This document shows positions 1 to 6,136 of a stretch of DNA of 64,000 bases, in pieces. A program made the translations under genes and the position numbers. How positions within the stretch are numbered: the first letter of the stretch is position 1; each line of letters opens with the position of its first letter. The notes under the pieces are model-generated. The model worked only from the letters and a program-made list of their open reading frames with translations, searched no databases and had not been told where the DNA came from. The DNA comes from Desulfitobacterium_A sp034927245 (lineage in GTDB: Bacteria; Bacillota; Desulfitobacteriia; Desulfitobacteriales; Desulfitobacteriaceae). The DNA lies in assembly GCF_034927245.1 (NCBI RefSeq), contig NZ_JAYFQK010000025.1, positions 1 to 64,000 of the forward strand, given 5' to 3'.

Positions 1-148
1 GAGCAGCCCACTCACCTCCTCGTGATTTGTAGTTAACTGTTATCCCTATGGCTGTAGAATAGTAAGAAATTAGCTCGAAGGCAACATATTTCATGCTGTT
101 TTGTGCCTTGAGCGAAGCGAAAGGAATGGCTATATAAATGATAACACG

Positions 149-526
149 ATGATAGAATTTAAAGATCCGGTTTTAGAAAAAGCAATTCGAACACTTATCT
201 ATAAGCCAACCGCCAATATCTATAAAAGTGATGTTAAAAATATTCCCAATCTTTTTATTGATAAGGGTTGTCAAGATTTATCCGGAATAGAAAACTTAAC
301 CGGTCTTGTCTTTCTTGAAATCAATTCTGATCAGATTCAAGATCTATCACCTTTAAAGGAAATACCAAATTTGGGAAATTTGGACTATAACGGATCAATA
401 AATGACCTTGAATCTTTAAAAGGATTAACCAATTTAAAGCTTCTGGATCTAGGCTCTACCAAAATTAGTAGTCAAGATTTATCTTCGTTACAGAAAGCCC
501 TTCCCGATTGTTTCATAATGCCCTAA
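149..526 (+). CDS. Small leucine-rich-repeat protein
   Basis: A protein of about 125 residues when started at the ATG at 149. The frame is open back to a TTG at 101, but the ATG gives the usual internalin-type beginning MIEFKDPVLEKAIR. Three LRR units are visible (LSGIENLTGL, LSPLKEIPNL, LESLKGLTNLKLLDLG), each with the LxxLxxL spacing. There is no signal peptide, so it is probably cytoplasmic or a fragment of a larger LRR protein. It sits at the window edge in an accessory region, and a hairpin follows its stop. LRR domains bind proteins; the partner and function here are unknown. Confidence 0.6.
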   Translation: MIEFKDPVLEKAIRTLIYKPTANIYKSDVKNIPNLFIDKGCQDLSGIENLTGLVFLEINSDQIQDLSPLKEIPNLGNLDYNGSINDLESLKGLTNLKLLDLGSTKISSQDLSSLQKALPDCFIMP

Positions 527-583
527 AAAAGGGTGGAATAACACCCCGGCTGTACAACTGGCAGAAATGGTCGGCACTATTAG

Positions 584-634
584 AAGAGCAAATAGCTCCC
601 CGGTTAGGGTTGAGCTACTTGCTCTTTTGCTTTC
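584..634. terminator. Hairpin terminator between LRR gene and MNT gene
   Basis: The arms AGAGCAAATAGCTC and GAGCTACTTGCTCT pair with one mismatch and are followed by TTTTGCTTT on the plus strand. The hairpin lies between the convergent LRR gene (+) and nucleotidyltransferase gene (-) and could serve both. Confidence 0.55.
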
Positions 635-646
635 CGTTGCAACCCC

Positions 647-967
647 CTAAATGATTTTTATTCCGGTATTTATGATTTCCCTTACAAACGGATTATCCAC
701 TGTAAATTCGTGTATAGAAAAAGGGTGAGGTTCTATTCTCTTATCAATATTTCTTCTAAACTTCATTAACATATGCGTATCCTCAATAATATCACCTGAA
801 AAGCCTTCAGCAACTATAGCAATGTCAATGTCACTATCTTGGTGGCTCTTGCCTTTTGCATAAGAACCAAAAAGATACACGCTATGCAAATCTAAATGTT
901 GTTTGAGGCTGTCCGCATACTTTAAAATAGTTTCATTCAATTGCTCTCCAGTATCGAAATCAGCCAT
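647..967 (-). CDS. MNT-type nucleotidyltransferase, antitoxin-like
   Basis: A 106-residue minimal nucleotidyltransferase. The signature GSYAKGKSHQDSDIDIA (about residues 34-50) holds the GSxxxG loop and the two metal-binding Asp residues of the pol-beta fold. MNT proteins are encoded next to HEPN RNases and neutralise them, in studied systems by AMPylating or phosphorylating the HEPN protein. Here the gene starts 31 bp inside the 3' end of a HEPN gene, the normal HEPN-MNT order and overlap. The antitoxin is intact although its HEPN partner is broken. Confidence 0.8.
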   Translation of the reverse strand: MADFDTGEQLNETILKYADSLKQHLDLHSVYLFGSYAKGKSHQDSDIDIAIVAEGFSGDIIEDTHMLMKFRRNIDKRIEPHPFSIHEFTVDNPFVREIINTGIKII

Positions 968-1301
968 AATCTCAACTCCCTAATCTCTGTTATTCTTTCT
1001 GTGGTGTATGTCCCTGTGCATTTCTTATAGAAAGTTTGTTGGTAGTCAGGATATCTGGTACTTATATTATAAGTTGTTATAAGGTCAAGCAAATCTTCTA
1101 TCCTATTGTCTAAGGATAGCCCTGCTTTATTTGCTAATAAAAGTAAATTATGTGTTCGTGGCACGTTTTCTGTGCCAACATTTTTAACGTATAATGCTTT
1201 GAGAAGTTTCTCTATAACTTACTTTTGAACAAATTCATCATGGTAAAATAGTCTTTATCCGCTGAATCTCTCCAATAGTTAATAATATCTTCCGCCAGCA
1301 T
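937..1301 (-). pseudogene. HEPN toxin gene, broken by a small internal deletion
   Basis: Two pieces of one HEPN domain lie in different frames. The first runs from the ATG at 1301 (MLAEDIINYWRDSADKDYF, then MMNLFKSKL) to a TAG at 1212-1214. The second frame reads VIEKLLKALYVKN, then TENVPRTHNLLLLANKAGL, and runs to 937. Intact HEPN proteins have about a dozen residues joining these blocks (typically x-Y-x-x-A-L-F-x-G-H). These are missing near 1212-1220, so roughly 30-40 bp has been lost out of frame. HEPN proteins of this family act as RNase toxins. The C-terminal half could still be translated from the ATG at 1164 but would lack the first helix. Confidence 0.7.
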
Positions 1302-1356
1302 CGTTTCACCATCCTACTCTTAATATAAATATTATATCAAGTTCCACAGCTTTTTG

Positions 1357-1586
1357 ATTTCAATTCGTCCTCTCTCGTAGAGAGCGACTTTATTCGCGGG
1401 TGGTCATTATGATACTAATTCGATTTCAATTCGTCCTCTCTCGTAGAGAGCGACGGTTCTTGACCGACATCAAGACCGAGTTCGAGGAATTTCAATTCGT
1501 CCTCTCTCGTAGAGAGCGACTCTACTTCGATGACACCGTCTCCGGCACCGTGGAATTTCAATTCGTCCTCTCTCGTAGAGAGCGAC
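1357..1586 (-). CRISPR. Type I-C-like CRISPR mini-array, 4 repeats and 3 spacers
   Basis: Four identical 32-bp repeats occupy 1357-1388, 1423-1454, 1489-1520 and 1555-1586, separated by three 34-bp spacers (1389-1422, 1455-1488, 1521-1554). Read on the minus strand the repeat starts GTCGCTCTC, has a CTCTC/GAGAG stem around TACG and ends GAATTGAAAT, the layout of type I-C repeats. The leader-proximal repeat is therefore 1555-1586. Spacers 2 and 3 are GC-richer (about 53-59%) than the local DNA and open in at least one frame, as expected for captured coding DNA. No complete cas gene is present in the window, only a cas2 remnant upstream. Confidence 0.95.
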
Positions 1587-1754
1587 CGCAAAAAGCAACA
1601 ATTACATGCTCTCTTTAAAGGTCTTTATCACAATAATTAGGGTTTTCCATCAAAACTGCACTAAAAACCTACGACTACCCGCATATATCAACATAATTCT
1701 TATAATTTCGCGGTGCGAAAGCCCCTGGGGTTCCATGTTCGCTATACATTCGCA
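1587..1754 (-). promoter_or_regulatory. CRISPR leader
   Basis: This 168-bp AT-rich stretch has no gene and separates the cas2 remnant from the first repeat on the minus strand, exactly where a type I-C leader lies. A short inverted repeat (TTTCGC, then GCGAAA) is visible around 1708-1722. I infer that it holds the array promoter and the integration-guiding sequence. Confidence 0.55.
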
Positions 1755-1856
1755 CTAAATAACTAGGATGTTCTCCACATCATAGAAATCTTTTGCTCCG
1801 ATATGCTCAACCTTGTTCTTATAGTTATTTTCCAGCATATAAAATCTCAGACCTCT
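1755..1856 (-). pseudogene. cas2: cas2 3'-terminal remnant (type I-C)
   Basis: Minus-strand translation gives LRFYMLENNYKNKVEH followed by IGAKDFYDVENILVI and a TAG stop at 1755-1757. This matches the end of type I-C Cas2 proteins (a LRFY strand, then KVEHxGAK and a short beta tail). Only about 32 of the usual ~90-100 residues remain. Similarity stops near 1850-1856, just before the 24-bp repeat at 1874-1897. The fragment lies upstream of the array in the same orientation, as expected for cas1-cas2-array, so the rest of the cas operon was deleted. Confidence 0.75.
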
Positions 1857-1873
1857 GGAACAGCTCAGGGTGA

Positions 1874-1897
1874 CCTGAGTGGGTCTGACCCCGTTGG
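1874..1897. repeat. 24-bp direct repeat, left copy (possible attachment site)
   Basis: CCTGAGTGGGTCTGACCCCG followed by TTGG recurs at 6074-6097 with one difference, in the same orientation. The core GGGTCTGACCC is nearly palindromic. The two copies bound the segment with the tyrosine recombinases, and this copy lies right at the break in cas2. It could be an attachment site or duplicated target. Similar GGGTCTGACCCC motifs also belong to REP-type repeats, so a dispersed repeat is the alternative. Confidence 0.5.
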
Positions 1898-1955
1898 CCA
1901 TGACTAGGCTTTTGCTGACTTTGCCTTTCGATAAATTGCTGGAAATGCCTGATAC

Positions 1956-2039
1956 CTAAGAAGGTGCAATCTCGACACCCATATTGATTATCTCTTTAAC
2001 AAGTCCGTCCGGCTCTAGTATTAAATTATTTACAGCCAT
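1956..2039 (-). pseudogene. Possible C-terminal fragment of a second MNT nucleotidyltransferase
   Basis: A 27-codon reading frame contains LVKEIINMGVEIA, which resembles the C-terminus of the intact MNT protein at 647-967 (FVREIINTGIKI). No nucleotidyltransferase signature remains. It is probably debris, and the match is short enough to be chance. Confidence 0.25.
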
Positions 2040-2066
2040 ATTATACCATAATATGGCTGTAAATAA
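2026..2066. repeat. 41-bp palindrome with 19-bp perfect arms
   Basis: Arms of 19 bp (2026-2044 and 2048-2066, core ACAGCCATATTAT) are separated by a 3-base loop, ACC. It lies just beyond the residual reading frame of the downstream recombinase. It has no T-tract of its own. It could be a hairpin at the end of the recombinase cassette, a recombinase binding site or an operator. Confidence 0.7.
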
Positions 2067-2254
2067 AGCCAGTTAACAAAATAGCAATTTTTTCCTCAGC
2101 TTCGTTGATGCTTGTTGTAAGATAAAAATACATAATAAAGAAGAGGGTCCCTTCGGGGATGGTTCTTTTCTTCATATGAAATCACCTCCGGTATGACCCT
2201 ATCTGAAACCAGATCTTTTTGCCGTATTACCCGGAATTCATCACTTACCTGATG

Positions 2255-3142
2255 CTAATAATACTGGGTGCCCTCAATCCCGGAATGACCAAGATATCTG
2301 CTTAAGTACGGCATCATTACATCCAGTGAAATTCCTTCAGCCATCCACTTATTCATCCGGTTTACTACAAAAGTATGTCGCAAGGCATGGACAGTCGGCT
2401 CTTTATCACATTTACTAGCATAACGCGTCATTGCCCATAACTGCTTAAACTTTTTATCAATACTTGTTTTATCGATATGCTTTTCCGGGGTACGTCCTGG
2501 GAAAAACCAGATGGTATCAGGCAATAGACTAGTAATCTTCTGCAAATATTTCCTGCATAAAGCCGTAAGGTCATCTGCCATATGCACCAGGCGATCTTTT
2601 CTTCCTTTTGAGCGTCTTATGGTAAGAACGCCGTTTTCTAGATCAACATCCTTCTTTTCAAGGTTACACCCTTCGGACAGCCTCATCCCACAACAGTAAT
2701 ATAGTCGAAAGAGTAACTGATATTCCATAGCAAAACGCTGCCACTTGGAATCGTTCGGAAGATAAGTATCCACTTCCTTAAATAATGCCTGTAATTCTTC
2801 CTGATTTAAAATATGGGGAACGGTAACAGCTTCCGATGGTGTGAAGCGCGGAATGTAGCTGTTTATACCCATTGAATTCATGTATAAGGAAAGTTGCCGT
2901 AGAAACGACACCCGCTGATTACGGTAATTGATTCCTTCACTTTCTCTTTGGATGGCCCATTTCATGGCAATATCACGGGTTATCAGTGGATTAACATAGC
3001 CATTATCCAAACAGAAAAGATCAAAAGTTTTCAGGATGTAAGCTTCATAATCGTAGATAAAGCCGTCAGCTTTTTTCTGTCGGATAAGTCCTTCAATATA
3101 AGGAGCAAATGCGCTTTCATAGTGATATAGGATCTGGTTCAT
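2255..3142 (-). CDS. Tyrosine recombinase, second gene of the pair, ended by an amber codon
   Basis: Phage-integrase-family protein of about 295 residues. The start is taken as the ATG at 3142, which forms an ATGA overlap with the stop of the upstream recombinase and has an AAGGGGG ribosome site; the frame itself is open to 3190. Catalytic residues are visible: Arg in GMRLSEG, Lys in RSKGRKDR, HALRH, LGHS and the Tyr pair in GTQYY. A TAG follows directly at 2255-2257. After it the same frame continues for 52 codons with family-like sequence (HQVSDEFRVIRQKDLVSD, then RVIPEVISYEE) to a TGA at 2096. The nucleophile is kept but the C-terminal tail is lost unless the TAG is read through. Confidence 0.8.
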   Translation of the reverse strand: MNQILYHYESAFAPYIEGLIRQKKADGFIYDYEAYILKTFDLFCLDNGYVNPLITRDIAMKWAIQRESEGINYRNQRVSFLRQLSLYMNSMGINSYIPRFTPSEAVTVPHILNQEELQALFKEVDTYLPNDSKWQRFAMEYQLLFRLYYCCGMRLSEGCNLEKKDVDLENGVLTIRRSKGRKDRLVHMADDLTALCRKYLQKITSLLPDTIWFFPGRTPEKHIDKTSIDKKFKQLWAMTRYASKCDKEPTVHALRHTFVVNRMNKWMAEGISLDVMMPYLSRYLGHSGIEGTQYY

Positions 3143-5037
3143 GACAGCATACCCCCTTTCACTTCGATTCCTTCCAGCGAAATGGCACACTGTCGCATTG
3201 ATTTTCCGTCAGTTGAAAGGTAGGTCATGACTGTGGAATTGTCGCTACGACCCAAAGTTTCTGCGATCATCGTGGGATTTGTGTTGTTAATAAGCATCCT
3301 TGATGCAAAGGTCTTTCGGGTAACATGAAAGCCATGCGGGTCCTTACTCAGAACCTTTTTCAGCACTCTGGCACAAACTCCTTTTTCCAACTTGCCGTAT
3401 GGAACCCTATGCATAATAAATAGGTAATCTGAGGAAGTCTCCGGACGTCCATCCATGATATATCGGTATAAACTATTGCCGACTTCGGTTGGCATGGGAA
3501 GTTTTAGAAACTTATCCGTCTTAGCCTGTTGGACGGAAATGGTTCTCTGCTTCCACGAGATATCCGACAGCTTCAGTTTTGTTATGTCAGAAGCACGGAT
3601 CCCCATCCGCAAGCCAATCATTATCATTGTGGCATTCCGTAGTTGTATATCGGTGTGCGCATGGTTTTTAAATTCATAAATAGCAGAAATATCGTTGGCA
3701 TCAAGCGTTCTTATGATATCCACACGAGCTGCAGACTCATTTGATAATGCCAGTACCAGTGTCGATGGGATATAACCCTTTTCGGCCAAGTATTCCAGGA
3801 AGCCCCTGCACTTCGCGGCATAGGCATTTCTTGCTTCTGGTGTTGTATGTGGATCAGAAACGTGAAAGTCCTTAATGATTTCCGGCGTTATCCTATCCCA
3901 AGCTGTAATCCTAACCCGGTCAAGAAATCCTAAAAAACGTAAGCAGGAAGCTTGATACATCTGGATTGTTGATGCAGCAACTCCTTCCCGGGACTTATGT
4001 AGAATGAAGCTTCTGAATTCACCCCGGCACCATAGAGGAAGATTTTCAACTTTATCCCCCCGGTAGGTATATACGATCTCTGGTTGGATGTCACCAGTAT
4101 TCCGAAACTGCTCAAATATTTTAACTGCACGCCGAAACATCCTCCACTGGACTGTGTAGTGCTGCATATGGTTTGCCCAGGACAGTGCGGTTTCCTGGCA
4201 ATAATTAAGCCCGTTGGCTTCCAAGAAGACAAACAATTCCTTCCAAGCTTTACGGAATGTTTCTTTCATTGTTTTAGAATAGCGATGACGCTTTATATAT
4301 ACGTTTCTGAGTATAAGTGTTTTTGAGTAGAATTCCTGAGCACCCATAAAATCTGAACCCGCTGTTATATAGAAAATACCCCTGTCACTTGGGGGCAATT
4401 CATGAACTAGGACCAGTCGTTGAATAACGAATTTATCCAAAGTTAATGGAATAGATACCCTTACCATACCTTTGTTAGCAAGATGACTAAGAAAGTGTCT
4501 AATCAGACCGTTGTAGCGGTCCTTTATCTTCTGGGTCTTATGAAGATCATTTAGATAAAAATCTCTAATTGAAGAATGGTTAAGCTCAGAGATATTCTTT
4601 AAACCACACTTAGACAAATAGTCCAAAAATCTGGAAGCTGAAACTCGGTGCTCGTGAAGGGAACCTAAACCATGACTTTTGGAGAGCACTGCTAAAAATT
4701 CATCCAATAGTTCTTTATAATACGGGTTCAGATGCTGGTAATATTGAACGGCTTCATATGCACTTTTGGTATTGCTGATTTCATGATAGTTAAGGGTCTC
4801 GTTTATCCTGGACAGAGCTAGCTGGTAATATTCGGAAGTTGAATGACACAACCCTGGGGTAATAGAATCCAACCATTCCAAAGCCTGTTCCGGTGAATAC
4901 GGCAATTTCATTGATTCCAAATATTCATTAAGTAACCGATAACATCGCTTATGTTTATATACGATGCTTGACGTGTAATTGTTGCTAGCAAGGTACTCCA
5001 TTACCCTGCTTACAGCTTCTTCATAGTTACGACTCAT
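3139..5037 (-). CDS. Large tyrosine recombinase (Tn554 TnpB / RIT-like)
   Basis: 632-residue site-specific recombinase, close to the ~630 residues of Tn554 TnpB. The N-terminal ~380 residues contain SAM-like core-binding segments. The C-terminal catalytic domain shows Arg in GIRASDI, Lys in AKTDKFLK, HVTRKT and a Tyr in STVMTYLS. The usual LGH histidine is Arg (LGRSDNS). Such proteins work in sets of two or three overlapping recombinases that mobilise transposons by strand exchange. The ATGA overlap with the next recombinase implies coupled translation. No cargo gene is recognised next to it. Confidence 0.85.
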   Translation of the reverse strand: MSRNYEEAVSRVMEYLASNNYTSSIVYKHKRCYRLLNEYLESMKLPYSPEQALEWLDSITPGLCHSTSEYYQLALSRINETLNYHEISNTKSAYEAVQYYQHLNPYYKELLDEFLAVLSKSHGLGSLHEHRVSASRFLDYLSKCGLKNISELNHSSIRDFYLNDLHKTQKIKDRYNGLIRHFLSHLANKGMVRVSIPLTLDKFVIQRLVLVHELPPSDRGIFYITAGSDFMGAQEFYSKTLILRNVYIKRHRYSKTMKETFRKAWKELFVFLEANGLNYCQETALSWANHMQHYTVQWRMFRRAVKIFEQFRNTGDIQPEIVYTYRGDKVENLPLWCRGEFRSFILHKSREGVAASTIQMYQASCLRFLGFLDRVRITAWDRITPEIIKDFHVSDPHTTPEARNAYAAKCRGFLEYLAEKGYIPSTLVLALSNESAARVDIIRTLDANDISAIYEFKNHAHTDIQLRNATMIMIGLRMGIRASDITKLKLSDISWKQRTISVQQAKTDKFLKLPMPTEVGNSLYRYIMDGRPETSSDYLFIMHRVPYGKLEKGVCARVLKKVLSKDPHGFHVTRKTFASRMLINNTNPTMIAETLGRSDNSTVMTYLSTDGKSMRQCAISLEGIEVKGGMLS

Positions 5038-5172
5038 GAAACTACCCCCTTGTAAGATTCAGATAGTTTCAGTATTTGTCGACTATTAACAAAATCCATA
5101 TGATTTATTACATATTCTAAGATTCTATGCGGCCCCCGCCCAAACCTAGGGATTTCCTAATCCTGGGGATAA

Positions 5173-5204
5173 GACTAGTAATCCTAAGCTTAGGATTACT
5201 AGTC
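5173..5204. repeat. Perfect 32-bp palindrome at the IS66 break point
   Basis: The half GACTAGTAATCCTAAG is followed immediately by its exact reverse complement, with no loop, and is centred on AAGCTT. IS66 transposase similarity begins inside the right arm, near 5199. This suggests a rearrangement junction or the end of another inserted element. Confidence 0.85.
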
Positions 5205-5462
5205 GAGAGAAGTATCCGTCCCTTCACTCTGGGAAGGAAGAACTGGGTCACCATGAAAACAGACCGGGGTACAATTGACAGTTCTATAGTCTACAGCATC
5301 GTACAGACTGCTCTGGTCAATAACCTGAAAATTTATGAATATCTGGTTTATTTATTGAAAGAGATGCCAAATACCGATTTCAGCCAATACCCGGAACGGA
5401 TTAAAAAGTTTGTTCCTTGGTCGAAAGAGCTTCCGGCTAACTGTTACAAAACTAAAAATTAG
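5199..5462 (+). pseudogene. IS66-family transposase, 3' fragment
   Basis: About 88 codons match the C-terminus of IS66 TnpC: LVERSIRPFTLGRKNW, then TDRG, SSIVYSIVQTALVNNL, YLVYLLKEMPN and PWSKELPANC. The upstream part, including the first DDE acidic residues, is missing. The open frame further upstream (from 5127) does not look like transposase. It is a dead remnant cut at the 32-bp palindrome. Confidence 0.8.
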
Positions 5463-5473
5463 GAAATTTGGGT

Positions 5474-5500
5474 CCAACCTTGGGGTTGGGCTTTTCTTTA
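5474..5500 (+). terminator. Hairpin after the IS66 remnant
   Basis: CCAACC-TTGG-GGTTGG is followed by GCTTTTCTTT, 11 bp past the transposase stop. It is a plausible Rho-independent terminator on the plus strand. Confidence 0.5.
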
Positions 5501-5503
5501 TTC

Positions 5504-5671
5504 ATGTGCTTAGGATTTGACAATTACGTTTCACTTAGGAATCCGACCAATCTGGATTTTTATAATAAACTAGAATTATTGGAAAGCTATATACCCCGGG
5601 CGGATACGTTGTTAGAATCCTGTTATGCGAAGAAACCCAATAAAGAAGTTGAGGAAGGAAAAAAAGAATAA
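5504..5671 (+). CDS. Hypothetical small protein, possibly a fragment
   Basis: A 55-residue frame from the ATG at 5504 (open back to 5468). The C-terminal half is charged and helical (NLDFYNKLELLESYIPRADT, then KKPNKEVEEGKKE). I do not recognise a family, and no convincing ribosome site precedes the ATG, so it may be the tail of a truncated gene. Its TAA overlaps the ATG of the next gene (TAATG), which suggests the two were translated as a pair. Confidence 0.35.
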   Translation: MCLGFDNYVSLRNPTNLDFYNKLELLESYIPRADTLLESCYAKKPNKEVEEGKKE

Positions 5672-6003
5672 TGGGTCTGACAAATATTAACGCTATGGTG
5701 GATATGACGAAATCGTTTTTAGAGGGAGAAATCGACGACATAAGTTATGGGCTGGATTTTCCCTATGAAATAGAAAAGTGCTATCGGAAGATGGTCCGGG
5801 AAGACAGAGAATATGCCGAACTTATTTTTGATTGTCTAATCGAAGAAGGAACCAACAAGTACGATGAACTAACGGACACCAGGATTTGGGATTGGTTAGG
5901 CCGGAAACTCATGCCCTTGGTGTCTATTTGCTTTTTGTATATGGTAAATCCCTGCGGAATTTACGTTGACAATTACATTTACATTGCAGGTAAGTTACAT
6001 TGA
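5671..6003 (+). CDS. Hypothetical acidic protein
   Basis: A 110-residue protein, coupled by a TAATG overlap to the frame before it. The first ~75 residues look like a compact helical domain (MTKSFLEGEIDDISYGLDFP, then VREDREYAELIFDCLIEEGTN). It resembles small proteins found beside polymorphic toxins or as immunity proteins, but I cannot name the family. The last ~30 residues (LVSICFLYMVNPCGIYVDN) have a different, hydrophobic character and may follow a frameshift or junction. Confidence 0.45.
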   Translation: MGLTNINAMVDMTKSFLEGEIDDISYGLDFPYEIEKCYRKMVREDREYAELIFDCLIEEGTNKYDELTDTRIWDWLGRKLMPLVSICFLYMVNPCGIYVDNYIYIAGKLH

Positions 6004-6012
6004 GAAAAACAG

Positions 6013-6058
6013 AAAAAGAGACCCGAAATGTTCAAGCTAAACAAATCGGATCTCTTTT
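6013..6058. terminator. Terminator-like hairpin
   Basis: AAAAAGAGACCCGA and TCGGATCTCTTTT form a long stem with one mismatch about 10 bp after the stop at 6003. The A- and T-rich ends allow it to work in either direction. Confidence 0.6.
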
Positions 6059-6073
6059 CCTCTTTTGTCAAAT

Positions 6074-6097
6074 CCTGAGAGGGTCTGACCCCGTTGG
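6074..6097. repeat. 24-bp direct repeat, right copy
   Basis: Matches 1874-1897 at 23 of 24 positions in the same orientation. It lies between the accessory segment and the 3' end of the S-layer gene. See the left copy for interpretation. Confidence 0.5.
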
Positions 6098-6123
6098 GAG
6101 GTTGACCGAGTGGAAAACCTCCC
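6096..6123 (-). terminator. Hairpin downstream of the S-layer gene
   Basis: GGGAGGTT and AACCTCCC form an 8-bp stem starting about 13 bp past the S-layer gene stop on the minus strand. There is no clear T-tract, so termination is likely but not certain. Confidence 0.45.
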
Positions 6124-6136
6124 CTCAAGCATTCTA

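Noticed and set aside
1400..1618. Open frame with a repeated FQFVLSRRER motif
   Set aside because: It is the CRISPR array translated; the 66-bp repeat-spacer unit is a multiple of three, so the frame stays open by chance.
2041..2175. 44-codon frame (MKKRTIPEGT) with GGAGGTG upstream
   Set aside because: Its ribosome-site-like sequence is part of the PEVISYEE codons of the recombinase tail and its end falls in the palindrome. I see no support for a real gene.
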